The notes: generated by a model from the sequence alone, not told the origin. Counted from the stretch's first letter, positions 42,495-53,231 are shown. The stretch: DNA of 64,000 nt from Saccharopolyspora gregorii (GCF_024734405.1 NZ_CP059556.1:5518001-5582000); one strand, 5' to 3'. Translations and numbers: made by a program.

Positions 42495-42986
42495 TCAGGC
42501 CTGGGCGCGTTGCCCCGGCGGGGCCGGAACGCCGCCGGCGGCGAGCTTCTCGCAGGTCCGGGCGAACTCCTCCAGCTCCCGCGGCTCAGTCACCGAAAGG
42601 AAGTACTGGGTCACTCCACCGAGGTGCGTTCTGGATGCGGTGCGCAACCGGCCTTCGCCGGCCTCGGTGATCACCGCGAGTACCCCCCTGCCGTCCGAAT
42701 CGACCCGGACGCGACTGACCAGACCGATCCGCTCCAGGCGGTCGACCAGTCTCGTCACGCCGGACCTGGACAGCAGCACGGCGTCCGCGAGCTCGGTCAT
42801 GCGCAGCCTGCGCTCGGGCGCTTCGTAGAGCGCCTGCAGCACGTCGTAGGCGGCCAGCGTCAGCCGCTGCTCGGCGATCAGATCTCCTTCCAGGCAGCGC
42901 GTGACGCGGGCGTGCGCGCGCAGGAAGGTTCGATAGGCCAGCAGCTCGCCACGAGTGGGTAATCGATCAAGACCCGTCTCGGTCAC
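42495..42986 (-). CDS. MarR-family transcriptional regulator
   Basis: This 163-residue protein has the winged-helix core RLTLAAYDVLQALYEAPERRLRMTELADAVLLSRSGVTRLVDRLERIGLVSR and wing VDSDGRGVLAVITEAG. MarR proteins bind as dimers and respond to small molecules or oxidants. The GTG at 42986 follows a -10 TAGTAT (42995-43000) at eight bases, so its mRNA is probably leaderless. It faces the DUF1003 gene end to end and is divergent from mrp. Target genes are not evident. Confidence 0.87.
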   Translation of the reverse strand: MTETGLDRLPTRGELLAYRTFLRAHARVTRCLEGDLIAEQRLTLAAYDVLQALYEAPERRLRMTELADAVLLSRSGVTRLVDRLERIGLVSRVRVDSDGRGVLAVITEAGEGRLRTASRTHLGGVTQYFLSVTEPRELEEFARTCEKLAAGGVPAPPGQRAQA

Positions 42987-42994
42987 GATGAGTG

Positions 42995-43000
42995 ATACTA
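42995..43000 (-). promoter_or_regulatory. -10 of the leaderless MarR gene
   Basis: TAGTAT on the minus strand, eight bases before the GTG at 42986. Confidence 0.5.
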
Positions 43001-43190
43001 CGGAGGGCAGTCACACGAATGCGAAGCGCCCCCGCATTTCCCAGATGTGAGCACGTCGGGACCGGTGCCTGGAATAAACCAGCGCACAGGGCTGTTCCGC
43101 CACCTCCGAGCGCACCCGCGGACGCGATCCGGACGCCCCGGTGGGCCGTCACACGCTGCGCACCTCGCCGGTGTTCCCGGAGCTACCGGC

Positions 43191-43222
43191 CCGTAACATC
43201 GACGGTCGGTCCGTAGCATCGA
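43191..43222 (+). promoter_or_regulatory. Twice-repeated element CCGTA(A/G)CATCGA before mrp
   Basis: CCGTAACATCGA (43191-43202) and CCGTAGCATCGA (43211-43222) are 20 bases apart, two helical turns. Each contains a TANCAT hexamer that could be a -10. The pair lies 42-73 bases before the mrp start. It may be two promoters or a repeated operator. Confidence 0.45.
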
Positions 43223-43263
43223 GGGCAAGCACAGCCGCAGGAAGGGTCGGTGTCACCGCAACC

Positions 43264-44400
43264 GTGACCAGCACGCACTCCGCTCCCACCGAAGAGGCCG
43301 TCCGCCAGGCCCTCACCCAGGTCGAGGACCCGGAGATCCACAAGCCGATCACCGATCTCGGCATGGTCAAATCCGTGGCCGTCGAGGACGGCGCGGTCGC
43401 CGTCGGCGTGTACCTGACCGTCCAGGGCTGCCCGATGCGGGAGACGATCACGCAGCGGGTCGAGACCGCGGTCGGTGCCGTCGAAGGCGTGCGGGCGGTG
43501 ACCGTCGAGCTCGACGTGATGAGCGACGAGCAGCGCTCCGAGCTGCGCAAGAAGCTGCGCGGCAACGCCGACGAACCCCGCATCCCGTTCGCCGAACCCG
43601 GCTCGATGACCCGCGTGTACTGCGTGGCCTCCGGCAAGGGCGGCGTCGGGAAGTCCAGCGTCACGGTGAACCTCGCCGCCGCGATGGCCAAGCGCGGGCT
43701 GTCGGTCGGCGTGGTCGACGCCGACATCTACGGCCACTCGGTCCCGCGGATGCTCGGCTCGGGCGGCAAGCCCACCCAGGTCGAGAAGATGATCATGCCG
43801 CCGCAGGCGCACGGCGTGAAGGTCATCTCCATCGGCATGTTCACCCCCGGCAACACGCCCGTCGTGTGGCGCGGGCCGATGCTGCACCGCGCCCTGCAGC
43901 AGTTCCTCTCCGACGTCTTCTGGGGCGACCTGGACGTGCTGCTGCTGGACCTGCCGCCCGGCACCGGGGACATCGCGCTGTCCACCGCTCAGCTCATCCC
44001 GAACGCCGAGATCCTCGTCGTCACCACTCCGCAGCAGGCCGCGGCCGAGGTCGCCGAGCGCGCGGGCGCCATCGCCATGCAGACCCGGCAGCGGCTCGCC
44101 GGCGTCGTGGAGAACATGTCCTGGATGGAACTGCCCGACGGGCAGCGCATGGAGGTCTTCGGCAGCGGCGGCGGCCAGATCGTGGCCGACTCGCTGAGCC
44201 GCGCCGTCGGCTCGGAGGTCCCGCTGCTGGGCCAGGTGCCGCTGGACACCCGGCTGCGCGAGGCGGGCGACAGCGGCACTCCGCTGGTCGTCGAGGCCCC
44301 CGAGTCCCCCGCCGCGCAGGTGCTCACCGACGTCGCCAAGCGCCTGTCCACCCGGGCCCGCGGCCTCGCCGGTCAACTCCTGTCGGTCTCCCCGGCCTGA
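43264..44400 (+). CDS. mrp: Iron-sulfur cluster carrier protein Mrp/ApbC
   Basis: This 378-residue P-loop ATPase assembles and delivers Fe-S clusters. The N-terminal MIP18/DUF59 domain ([18 protein letters not shown]) is followed by the deviant Walker A motif [10 protein letters not shown] near residue 124 and [13 protein letters not shown] and PPGTGD. Length equals mycobacterial Mrp (Rv1229c). The GTG at 43264 has no ribosome binding site close by. A five-codon frame from GTG 43250 ends at the start (GTGA), with GAAGGG before it, and may assist initiation. A bidirectional terminator follows. Confidence 0.9.
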   Translation: MTSTHSAPTEEAVRQALTQVEDPEIHKPITDLGMVKSVAVEDGAVAVGVYLTVQGCPMRETITQRVETAVGAVEGVRAVTVELDVMSDEQRSELRKKLRGNADEPRIPFAEPGSMTRVYCVASGKGGVGKSSVTVNLAAAMAKRGLSVGVVDADIYGHSVPRMLGSGGKPTQVEKMIMPPQAHGVKVISIGMFTPGNTPVVWRGPMLHRALQQFLSDVFWGDLDVLLLDLPPGTGDIALSTAQLIPNAEILVVTTPQQAAAEVAERAGAIAMQTRQRLAGVVENMSWMELPDGQRMEVFGSGGGQIVADSLSRAVGSEVPLLGQVPLDTRLREAGDSGTPLVVEAPESPAAQVLTDVAKRLSTRARGLAGQLLSVSPA

Positions 44401-44413
44401 TCGATCCCGCGAA

Positions 44414-44445
44414 CGCCCGCCGCCCCGGTTCCGGGTCGGCGGGCG
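44414..44445. terminator. Bidirectional hairpin after mrp
   Basis: CGCCCGCCG (44414-44422) pairs with CGGCGGGCG (44437-44445); flanking and inner bases extend the pairing. It lies between mrp and the minus-strand methyltransferase. Confidence 0.7.
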
Positions 44446-44510
44446 CTCGCGCGTTCAGGGGAGGTCACCGCCGCGCGGCTGCCGCTCGCGCGGTCACCGC
44501 TGCTCGGCGG

Positions 44511-45137
44511 TCACGACTGCTCGGTGCGGGCGATGGCCAGCAGGCCGTCGCCGACGGGCAGCGCCACCGGCACCAGCGACTCGTCCGCGCGCACCGCCCT
44601 GGTCAGCTCGCGCAGCGCCTGGGCGCGCGGCTCCTGCCGCTGCGCGGCGTCGACCGGCCCGGCGAACACGATGGCCCCGCCCGGACGCAGCAGCGGTGCG
44701 CCGAGTTCGAGGAACGCCGGGTACTTGGCCGGCATCGCGTCGACGAACACCAGGTCGTAGGCGCCCTCGGTGAGCTTCGGCAGCACCCGCTCGGCCAGCC
44801 CGGCGATGAACCGGGTGCGGGACCGGGGGACGCCTTGGGCCGCCAGCGCCTCGCGCGCGATGTGCTGCGCGGCGGCGTCGATGTCGATCGAGGTCAGCAC
44901 GCCTTCGGGCACCATGCCGCGGAGCAGCCAGCTCGCCGAGGCTCCCGTGCCGGAGCCCACCTCGACGACGGACTTCGCGCGCAGCACGGTCGCCAGGAAG
45001 CGCAGCGCGGCGCCCGCGGACCCGTCGATGGACTCTTCCGCTGGGTCGGCCGCGTGCCCGATGGATCCGCGGGCGTCGCCGAGCATGCTGCCCGGCCGGT
45101 CCAGGGGACCGGTGCCGATCGACGTCTCGGGTATCAC
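44511..45137 (-). CDS. O-methyltransferase
   Basis: This 208-residue SAM-dependent enzyme has motif [13 protein letters not shown], a LTSIDID acidic loop and [18 protein letters not shown]. It resembles the catechol-type O-methyltransferase family 3 and Rv1220c, which is also beside sigE. The GTG at 45137 lies eight bases after a -10 TAATCT (45146-45151 on the minus strand), so I prefer it to the TTG at 45146. It is divergent from sigE. Substrate unknown. Confidence 0.86.
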   Translation of the reverse strand: MIPETSIGTGPLDRPGSMLGDARGSIGHAADPAEESIDGSAGAALRFLATVLRAKSVVEVGSGTGASASWLLRGMVPEGVLTSIDIDAAAQHIAREALAAQGVPRSRTRFIAGLAERVLPKLTEGAYDLVFVDAMPAKYPAFLELGAPLLRPGGAIVFAGPVDAAQRQEPRAQALRELTRAVRADESLVPVALPVGDGLLAIARTEQS

Positions 45138-45145
45138 GAGGCGCA

Positions 45146-45151
45146 AGATTA
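45146..45151 (-). promoter_or_regulatory. -10 of the leaderless O-methyltransferase gene
   Basis: TAATCT on the minus strand, eight bases upstream of GTG 45137. Confidence 0.5.
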
Positions 45152-45248
45152 TCTTCAGCGGCCGGTTCGGTTGCCCCCGTTCGGCACATCGTTAGACGGC
45201 TGTTTCCGGCATCACGTCGGATCTTGCGCCGATCAGGTGAACGTCAGG

Positions 45249-45267
45249 TTCTCAGGCTGCTCTCAGG
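45249..45267 (+). promoter_or_regulatory. MprA-box-like 8-3-8 direct repeat upstream of sigE
   Basis: TTCTCAGG-CTG-CTCTCAGG at 45249-45267 has two octamers separated by three bases. Mycobacterial MprA boxes, which activate sigE, are two loosely conserved octamers with a three-base spacer. The element lies 210 bases upstream of the sigE start. No MprA gene is in this window. Confidence 0.55.
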
Positions 45268-45393
45268 GCCTTTTCATCCGTCCCTCACGAGCGCGCGCGA
45301 GAGTGGGTATCGACCGGGAGCGGACCGCCGCTCCCAGCAACGAGGGCAGCACGCGGAACGCGCGCCCCACCGGCCACGCCCGGCCTCCGCCGG

Positions 45394-45419
45394 GGAACAA
45401 ACCGGCGGCCGCGTTCGTT
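45394..45419 (+). promoter_or_regulatory. ECF-type promoter upstream of sigE
   Basis: GGAAC (45394-45398), 17 bases, then CGTT (45416-45419) match SigE/SigH-type promoters (GGGAAC/CGTT). The predicted start is near 45426, where an in-frame ATG of a longer isoform also lies. It suggests autoregulation. Confidence 0.55.
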
Positions 45420-45458
45420 CCCCGGATGCACACGCCGCAGGAGGTGGCTTCTCGTCCG

Positions 45459-46061
45459 ATGCCAACACAGTCGATGAGTCCGGCCGTTCGAACCGACCAG
45501 CACGCCGTCGCCACCGCACCCGTCGCGGAGGCGGCGTGGACGCCGCCGTCCTGGGACGAGGTGGTCCGGGAGCACGCAGACCGGGTGTACCGGCTGGCGT
45601 ACCGGCTCACCGGCAACCAGCACGACGCGGAGGACCTCACGCAGGAGACGTTCATCCGCGTCTTCCGCTCCTTGGCGTCCTACAAGCCCGGCACGTTCGA
45701 GGGCTGGCTGCACCGGATCACCACGAACCTCTTCCTGGACATGGCCCGGCGCCGCTCCCGGCTGCGCATGGAGGGCCTGCCCGAGGACACCGACCGGCTG
45801 CCCAGCACCGGCCCCAGCCCCGAGCAGGTGTTCTACGACACGCACCTGGACCCGGACCTGCAGGCCGCGCTGGACGAGGTGCCGCCGGAGTTCCGCGCGG
45901 CCGTGGTGCTGTGCGACGTGGAAGGGCTGTCGTACGAGGAGATCGGGACCACCCTCGGGGTGAAGCTCGGTACTGTGCGCAGCAGGATCCACCGCGGCAG
46001 GCAGATGTTGAAGGCCACGTTGGAAGCTAGGCGGGAGCAGGCTCGGGAGGACTCGGCATGA
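45459..46061 (+). CDS. sigE: ECF sigma factor SigE
   Basis: This 200-residue sigma factor of the SigE/ECF02-like type has region 2 ([24 protein letters not shown]) and region 4.2 ([26 protein letters not shown]). It responds to envelope stress and recognises GGAAC/CGTT promoters. I chose ATG 45459 because GGAGGTGG is upstream at 11 bases; ATG 45426 (possibly leaderless) and 45474 are alternatives, as in mycobacteria where several starts are used. The anti-sigma gene overlaps its stop by ATGA. Confidence 0.92.
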   Translation: MPTQSMSPAVRTDQHAVATAPVAEAAWTPPSWDEVVREHADRVYRLAYRLTGNQHDAEDLTQETFIRVFRSLASYKPGTFEGWLHRITTNLFLDMARRRSRLRMEGLPEDTDRLPSTGPSPEQVFYDTHLDPDLQAALDEVPPEFRAAVVLCDVEGLSYEEIGTTLGVKLGTVRSRIHRGRQMLKATLEARREQAREDSA

Positions 46062-46807
46062 CGGTTCGGCGGGGGTGGGGGCTGTCCGAACAGCACCTCG
46101 CACTGGACGCGCTCGTGGCATTCGTGGACGGAGAGCTGACCGCCGGCGCCCACGACCGCGCGGCCGCCCACCTCGCCAGGTGCCCGGCCTGCGCGGCCGA
46201 GGCCACCGCCCAACGGCAGGCCCGGGCGGCGGTGCGCTCCGCGTCGTGCCCGTCGATGTCCGCCGGACTGCTGCAAGCCCTGCAGTCGATACCGTCGAGC
46301 GCCGAACTCCCCGCGCAGCCCGACGGGCTCGCGCTGACCGAGGAGGGGCAGCTCGTCGCGGTCAACCCGGGCGCGCGCCCCGGCCGGTTCGGTTCCGGCG
46401 CGGCGCTCGGTTCCAGCACTCCCCTCGGCGGTGGCAGGCAGCCGATGGGGTCCAGCGCACCGCTCGGCTCGACCCGGCCCGATGAACCGCGCGGTGGCCG
46501 CGGCAGGCGAGCGGGTGCGGGGGTCGTGTTCTCCGGCCTGGTGCTCGGCGCGCTGGCGCTGGTGAGCATCCCGGACGACCAGCTCCCACCGACCGACGCG
46601 GGCCCGCCGCTGCCGCTGCCCGGCGAGGCCTACGACTCGGCGCTGATCCCCGCTTCGGCGCGCTTCGACGAGCGAGGTGGAACTCCGCCCTCCGAGGCGC
46701 CCGCCTCGACCACGACGCCGGTGCCGCCGCCCGATGCGACGCCGGGCGCCGACGCCCCGGTGACGCCGTCCGGCGCGCCGCTGCTCTCCGCTTCCGCGCA
46801 GCCCTGA
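46058..46807 (+). CDS. rseA: Anti-sigma factor RseA
   Basis: This 249-residue protein binds and inhibits SigE. It has a zinc-binding anti-sigma motif, H-x3-C-x2-C in [11 protein letters not shown] (the signature of ZAS proteins), at residues ~38-45. A Pro/Gly-rich stretch follows, then a membrane-like segment [15 protein letters not shown] near 155-170 and a Pro/Thr-rich extracytoplasmic tail. The mycobacterial RseA is cytosolic; a membrane anchor may be specific to this lineage. Start overlaps sigE (ATGA); htrA follows. Confidence 0.88.
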   Translation: MTVRRGWGLSEQHLALDALVAFVDGELTAGAHDRAAAHLARCPACAAEATAQRQARAAVRSASCPSMSAGLLQALQSIPSSAELPAQPDGLALTEEGQLVAVNPGARPGRFGSGAALGSSTPLGGGRQPMGSSAPLGSTRPDEPRGGRGRRAGAGVVFSGLVLGALALVSIPDDQLPPTDAGPPLPLPGEAYDSALIPASARFDERGGTPPSEAPASTTTPVPPPDATPGADAPVTPSGAPLLSASAQP

Positions 46808-46946
46808 TCACCGGGCCGTCGCCCCGCTCCTACGCGGACTTCACCTGGCACTGGGCAGGATGAGGACGTACCGGTGCGCGGGCGGTCGCCCTCGTGTGAT
46901 CCACTCGCATGCCGATGTGTCGACGACTTCGCAGGCCCGGGGAGCG

Positions 46947-48590
46947 ATGAGCGAGCAGCCGAGGAAACCCGCGCAGGGATCCGACCCGGTGCGACCCGAT
47001 CAGGCTCGGCCGCAGGACGACCAGCGCCACGAGATCCCCTCCGCGCCCGACGGCGACGCGGTGCACCCGTGGCAACCGGGTTCGGCCGCCCCCGCCCGCG
47101 GAGTTCCCGCGGCGGACGTCTCCCGCCCGGCCCAGGACGCGCCGCCGCGGCACCCCGAGGTCGATCCCGCCCAGGCCGCCGTCTTCGGCAGGCCCGCCGG
47201 CGTCTCCGGCAGCTTCCAGCCCGGGGCGGACGAGCGCGCACCCGGCGTCGAGCAGGCCCCGCCCCCGCCGGACGCGCTGGTCAAGGCGTTCGGCCGTCCG
47301 CAGGGTTCCGCCGAATCGCTGCAGCGCGAACCCGGGGAGACCCCGCCCGCTCCCCCGGCCGACGAACCCGCCTCGTTCTGGAGCGACCGCGGCGACCAGG
47401 ACCCGTGGCGCAACCCGTCGGCGAGCTCCGTGATCGGCCCGCCCGCGGTCTCCGAAGCCGCTCCGGAAGCGGCGCCCGAGCCCGGGCCCGGTCCGCTGCT
47501 GAGCGCCCGCGAGGTGCTGTTCGGCCGCCGGGTCCGGCCGCGCTCGCTGGCCGCGCTCGCCGGGGTCGCCGTGCTGCTGGCCGGGGTCGGCGGTTTCGTC
47601 GGCCGGATCACCGCCGAGGAGGGCAATCCGCTGACCAACCCGGACGTGACGCTCGCCGAGGTGGAGCCGGGCGTGGACCGGCCCAGCGGCGGGGTGTCCG
47701 CCGTGGCCCGCCGCATCGTGCCCGCCGTGGTCTCGGTGGAGGTGCACGTCGGCGCGCAGGGCGGCAGCGGTTCCGGGGTGGTCATCGACGGCGACGGCTA
47801 CATCGTCACGAACAACCACGTGGTGTCGATGGCCGCGGACACGCCGGGGGCCACCGTCTCGGCGGTGTTCAGCGACGGCAGCCGGGTGCCCGCGCGGATC
47901 GTGGGCCGGGACGTGAAGACCGACCTCGCCGTGATCAAGGTGGAGGTGGCGAACCCGACGGTGGCGCAGCTGGGCCGCTCCGGCGACCTCGCGGTCGGCG
48001 ACCAGGTGATCGCCGTCGGTTCTCCGCTGGGCCTGGCCAGCACGGTCACCACCGGCATCGTCAGCTCGGTGCACCGGCCGGTGCGGCTGGCCGGGGAGGG
48101 CACCGACACCAACGCGGTGGTGGACGCGATCCAGACGGACGCGGCGATCAACCCGGGCAACTCCGGTGGCGCGCTGGTGGACGGCAACGGCGCGGTGGTC
48201 GGGATCAACAGCGGTATCCGCACCATCGGCTCCGGTGGCGAGGGCGGTTCGATCGGGCTGGGCTTCGCGATCCCCATCGACGACGTGCGGCGCATCGCGC
48301 AGGAGCTGATCCGCACCGGGCGGGCCGCGCACGCCGACCTCGGCGTGAACGCCAAGTCCGTGAACGACGGCACCACCGACGGCGCCCAGGTGCTCAACGT
48401 GCGCGACGGCGGTTCCGCCGCGGGGGCGGGCATCGCCGAGGGCGACGTGATCATCCGGGTCGGCGACCGCAAGGTCAGCACCGCGGACGAGCTGGTGGTG
48501 GCGGTGGACCGGCACCGCGTCGGCGAGACCGTGCCGGTGACGGTGGTGCGGCAGGGACGGGAGCTCGTGCTGGACGTGGCGCTGCGCTGA
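46947..48590 (+). CDS. htrA: Membrane-anchored serine protease HtrA
   Basis: This 547-residue protease has a long disordered Pro-rich cytoplasmic part, a single membrane segment around 201-222 and an external S1C protease domain. The catalytic triad is His291 (TNNHVV), Asp326 (KTDLAVI) and Ser406 (GNSGGA), followed by a PDZ domain (ADLGVNAKSVND to the end). It degrades misfolded envelope proteins and belongs to the SigE regulon in mycobacteria (Rv1223). ATG 46947 is preceded by GGGGAG; ATG 46860 is an alternative. Confidence 0.92.
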   Translation: MSEQPRKPAQGSDPVRPDQARPQDDQRHEIPSAPDGDAVHPWQPGSAAPARGVPAADVSRPAQDAPPRHPEVDPAQAAVFGRPAGVSGSFQPGADERAPGVEQAPPPPDALVKAFGRPQGSAESLQREPGETPPAPPADEPASFWSDRGDQDPWRNPSASSVIGPPAVSEAAPEAAPEPGPGPLLSAREVLFGRRVRPRSLAALAGVAVLLAGVGGFVGRITAEEGNPLTNPDVTLAEVEPGVDRPSGGVSAVARRIVPAVVSVEVHVGAQGGSGSGVVIDGDGYIVTNNHVVSMAADTPGATVSAVFSDGSRVPARIVGRDVKTDLAVIKVEVANPTVAQLGRSGDLAVGDQVIAVGSPLGLASTVTTGIVSSVHRPVRLAGEGTDTNAVVDAIQTDAAINPGNSGGALVDGNGAVVGINSGIRTIGSGGEGGSIGLGFAIPIDDVRRIAQELIRTGRAAHADLGVNAKSVNDGTTDGAQVLNVRDGGSAAGAGIAEGDVIIRVGDRKVSTADELVVAVDRHRVGETVPVTVVRQGRELVLDVALR

Positions 48591-48642
48591 TCGCGCGCAG
48601 TTCTGGGAAAAGTGGCGTTTCCACCGGGCACCACCCGATGGG

Positions 48643-48648
48643 TAGGCT
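48643..48648 (+). promoter_or_regulatory. Possible tatB promoter
   Basis: TAGGCT at 48643-48648 is a good -10, about 45 bases before the tatB start. It allows tatB to be expressed apart from htrA. Confidence 0.35.
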
Positions 48649-48694
48649 GGGCGGCGCGCGCAGCGCGAAGCACGGGAGTGAAAGGTGATCCGAG

Positions 48695-49108
48695 GTGTTC
48701 GACAGCATCGGCTGGGGTGAGATCCTGGTCCTCATCGTCGCCGGTCTGTTCATCCTCGGCCCGGACCGGCTGCCCGAGGGCGCCGCGTGGCTGGGCCGCA
48801 CGATCCGCCAGGTCAAGCAGTACGCGACCGGAGCCAGGGACCACCTCCGCTCCGAACTGGGCCCCGAGTTCGACGAGCTGCGCAAGCCGCTGGAGGACCT
48901 GCGCGGCATCCGCGACTTCAACCCGCGCAGCGCCGTCACCAAGCACCTGTTCGACGGGGAGAACCCGCTCGACCCGCCGCTGAACGGCAACGGGAACGGG
49001 AGCGGGACGAACGGCGGCACCACCGCACCGAAGCCGCCGCAGCCCCCGAAGCCGCAGCGCCCGCTGGAACAGGGCGAGCGGCCGCCCTACGACTCCGACG
49101 CGACCTGA
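48695..49108 (+). CDS. tatB: Sec-independent translocase protein TatB
   Basis: This 137-residue protein has the TatB pattern: an N-terminal membrane helix [20 protein letters not shown], the hinge GPDRLPEG, an amphipathic helix and a disordered tail rich in Pro and Gly/Asn. TatB receives folded twin-arginine substrates. GTG 48695 with AAAGGTG upstream. Its last 22 bases overlap the convergent MFS gene. The position after htrA equals the mycobacterial order. Confidence 0.93.
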   Translation: MFDSIGWGEILVLIVAGLFILGPDRLPEGAAWLGRTIRQVKQYATGARDHLRSELGPEFDELRKPLEDLRGIRDFNPRSAVTKHLFDGENPLDPPLNGNGNGSGTNGGTTAPKPPQPPKPQRPLEQGERPPYDSDAT

Positions 49109-50313
49109 GCCGGAGCCACCACCGGCTCCGCCCGTCGGCGCTCGGAGCGCCTGCCGCTCAGCACCGCGATCCCGGCCAGCAGCAGCGAGCAGCCGAGCAC
49201 GGCCGACATCCCGTTCCAGCCCCAGGCCGCGTAGGCGACGCCGCCGACGACTCCGCCGACGCTGCTGCCGCCGTAGTAGGCGAGCTGGTACATCGCCGAG
49301 GCCTGGCCGCGCGCCGACGGTGAGGCGAGCAGCCCCACCCAGCCGCTGGCCACCGAGTGCGCCGCGAAGAACCCGCCGGTGAACACGACCAGCCCGACCA
49401 GGATCACCACCAGGTTCCCGGCCAGCATCAGCAGCAGCCCCAGCAGCGCGGTGCCCAGCCCGGCGAGCAGCACTCGGGGCCTCCCCCACCGGTCGGCCAG
49501 CCGGCCGGCGACCGCCGAGGTCACGGTGCCCGCCGCGTAGGCCAGGAACGCGAGCGCGGCGAGCGCGGGCGGCACCGACAGCGGCGGCTCGACCAGCCGG
49601 AACCCGAGCACGTTGTAGACGGCCACGAACGCCCCCATGCCGAGCGCGGCGACGAGGAACGGCGGCCGCAGCGCCGGATCGGTGGCGGCGGCCCGCACTC
49701 CGACCAGCAGCGGCTTCCACCGCAGTTCCTGGCGCCGCTGGTGGCGCTCCTGCGGCAGCAGCAGGACGAACCCGACGGTGCAGATCGCGCCGAGGACGGC
49801 GACGGCCGCGACGCCACCGGCCCACCCCGCGTAGTCACCGGCGATCCCGCCGAGCAGCCGGCCGGACATGCCGCCGACGGTGGTGCCCGCGACGTACAGG
49901 CCCATGGTGGTGCCGAGGTCCCGTCCTCCCGTCTCGTCGGCGAGGTAGGCGGCGGCGACGGCGGCGATGCCCGCGACGGCGGCCCCCTGCACGAGCCGCA
50001 GCCCGACCAGCAGCGGGAAAGACCCGATGAACGGCAGCAGCACGCCGATCGCTTCGGCGAGCAGCAGCGAGCCGACCATGATCCGCCGCCTGCCGTACAC
50101 CTCGGACAGGGTGCCGAGCGGGATCGCCGCGATCGCCAGGCCGAGGGTGCCCGCCGACACCAGCAGCGCCACGGTGCCTGGCGCGAGGCCGAAGGCGTCG
50201 GAGAACTGGGGCAGCACCGGTTGCGGCGCGTAGAGCAGCGCGAACAGGGCCAGGGCGCCGATGAGCAGCGCGATCCTGATGCGGCGGATCCGGTTCAGGT
50301 CGTCGGTGAGCAC
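49087..50313 (-). CDS. Major facilitator superfamily exporter
   Basis: This 408-residue transporter has 12 membrane segments and the MFS motifs [13 protein letters not shown] between helices 2 and 3 and [13 protein letters not shown] in the second half. It resembles the YnfM/arabinose-efflux-like group. Substrate unknown. It is divergent from the LysR regulator with a short gap (63 bases), which argues that the regulator controls it. Its 3' end overlaps tatB by 22 bases. Confidence 0.86.
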   Translation of the reverse strand: MLTDDLNRIRRIRIALLIGALALFALLYAPQPVLPQFSDAFGLAPGTVALLVSAGTLGLAIAAIPLGTLSEVYGRRRIMVGSLLLAEAIGVLLPFIGSFPLLVGLRLVQGAAVAGIAAVAAAYLADETGGRDLGTTMGLYVAGTTVGGMSGRLLGGIAGDYAGWAGGVAAVAVLGAICTVGFVLLLPQERHQRRQELRWKPLLVGVRAAATDPALRPPFLVAALGMGAFVAVYNVLGFRLVEPPLSVPPALAALAFLAYAAGTVTSAVAGRLADRWGRPRVLLAGLGTALLGLLLMLAGNLVVILVGLVVFTGGFFAAHSVASGWVGLLASPSARGQASAMYQLAYYGGSSVGGVVGGVAYAAWGWNGMSAVLGCSLLLAGIAVLSGRRSERRRAEPVVAPAQVASES

Positions 50314-50376
50314 GTGGGCGACCGTAAGCCGGGCTAATTAATGCGTCCAATGCGCGAGGAGGGCACGATTCATGCC

Positions 50377-51294
50377 GTGCCGCATGAGTCCGAGCTGCCG
50401 CTGGACGCCGCCCAGCTCACCGCCGATCTCGCCCCGACGCTGAACCTGCTGCGCACCGTCGCCGCCGAGGGCCATCTCACACGCGCGGCGGCGCGGCTCG
50501 GCGTCCCGCAGCCCACGGTGAGCCGCGCGCTGGCCAGGATCGCCGACCGCCTCGGCACCGACGTCGTCACGAAGGAGGGGCGCGGGGTCCGGCTCACCCG
50601 CACCGGCGCCCAGCTCGCTGCCGCGGCCGAGCACGCCTACGCGGAGCTGGCGGACCGGTGCCGCGAGGTGGTCGAGGAGCTGGACCCGGACCGCGGCCGC
50701 ATCTCGCTCGGCTTCCAGCACACCATGGGCAGCGCCCTGGTCCCGGAACTGATCCGCGGGTTCCGCGCCGGGCATCCCGGGGTGCGGTTCCGGCTCGTGC
50801 AGGGCGCCAGGGACGACATGCTGGCGGGCGCGCTGGACGGCCGGCTCGACCTGTGCCTGGTCTCGCCGCTGCCGACCGGAGCCGAGTGGGAGTCGGTGGC
50901 GGTGGCGCGCGACGAGCTGGTCGCGGTGGTGCCGCCCGCCCATCCGCTGGCCGAGCGCGCGGAGGTGCGGCTCGCAGAGCTGGCCGCCGAGGAGTTCGCG
51001 CTGATGGGCCCGGGCTACGGGCTGCGGCACATCGTCACCGAACTCGCCGAGGCGGCCGATGTTCCGCTGCGGCCCAGCTGGGAAGCCGAAGAGGTCGACA
51101 CGCTCCGCGGCCTGGTCGCCGCCGGTCTCGGCGTCACGCTGCTGCCCCGGGCCGTCGGTGGCGAGGTGGCGGGCACCGTGGAGATCTCGCTGTCCCCGGC
51201 CGCGCACCGCACGGTGGGGATGGCCTGGCCCGCGGGCCGCACCCCGCCGCCGGTGGTGCGCGCGTTCCGCGACCACGCCACCTCCCGGCCCTGA
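50377..51294 (+). CDS. LysR-family transcriptional regulator
   Basis: This 305-residue regulator has the N-terminal helix-turn-helix NLLRTVAAEGHLTRAAARLGVPQPTVSRALARI and a C-terminal effector domain starting RISLGFQHTMGSALV. I prefer GTG 50377 because it leaves room for a regulator-binding region between the divergent genes; ATG 50341 is open upstream, and neither start has perfect ribosome binding spacing. It probably regulates the MFS gene. A 19-bp hairpin lies directly downstream. Confidence 0.83.
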   Translation: MPHESELPLDAAQLTADLAPTLNLLRTVAAEGHLTRAAARLGVPQPTVSRALARIADRLGTDVVTKEGRGVRLTRTGAQLAAAAEHAYAELADRCREVVEELDPDRGRISLGFQHTMGSALVPELIRGFRAGHPGVRFRLVQGARDDMLAGALDGRLDLCLVSPLPTGAEWESVAVARDELVAVVPPAHPLAERAEVRLAELAAEEFALMGPGYGLRHIVTELAEAADVPLRPSWEAEEVDTLRGLVAAGLGVTLLPRAVGGEVAGTVEISLSPAAHRTVGMAWPAGRTPPPVVRAFRDHATSRP

Positions 51295-51298
51295 CGCG

Positions 51299-51338
51299 CG
51301 ACGATCCCGCGGGGACCAGGTCCACCGCGGGATCGTCG
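51299..51338. terminator. Very long perfect hairpin (bidirectional)
   Basis: CGACGATCCCGCGG (51299-51312) pairs perfectly with its complement at 51325-51338; inner GGACC/GGTCC also pair, giving about 19 pairs with one unpaired A. It lies between convergent lysR and aminopeptidase genes. Confidence 0.8.
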
Positions 51339-51352
51339 GAGCAGCGCTTACC

Positions 51353-52930
<1,578 letters not shown>

Positions 52931-52986
52931 GGATTGAGATCCTTCCCGCATTCAAAGAGACAAGGCCGTCTCGGCCACTCCACGGA

Positions 52987-53025
52987 CACCGGCTCCGGCA
53001 TCGAACTCGGATGCCAGAGCCGGTG
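52987..53025 (-). terminator. Nine-plus-six base-pair hairpin after DUF3117
   Basis: CACCGGCTC (52987-52995) pairs with GAGCCGGTG (53017-53025) and GGCATC with GATGCC inside. It lies 39 bases past the DUF3117 stop. Confidence 0.75.
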
Positions 53026-53063
53026 AGACGATCGGGTGCACGCCGATCGCTTGCGCAGCGGCC

Positions 53064-53231
53064 TCAGCCGGTGGCAGATTCCAGGGCATCGCCCAGGTTC
53101 TTTGCCTCCTCCACCGACATCTCGACGACGAGCCGCCCACCGCCCTCAAGGGGGACGCGCATTACGATGCCGCGACCCTCCTTCGTCACCTCGAGGGGAC
53201 CGTCACCGGTCCGGGGCTTCATGGCCGCCAT
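53064..53231 (-). CDS. DUF3117 small protein
   Basis: This 55-residue protein starts MAAMKPRTGDGPLEVTKEGRG and ends MSVEEAKNLGDALESA. DUF3117 is nearly invariant in actinobacteria, but no biochemical role is established. GGAGGGAG precedes the ATG. It has its own hairpin terminator and is divergent from the enoyl-CoA hydratase gene across a 375-base gap, so it is probably expressed alone. Confidence 0.92.
   Translation of the reverse strand: MAAMKPRTGDGPLEVTKEGRGIVMRVPLEGGGRLVVEMSVEEAKNLGDALESATG

Noticed and set aside
43250-43267. Five-codon frame before mrp as a gene
   Set aside because: Too short to support by itself; noted only as a possible aid to initiation at mrp.
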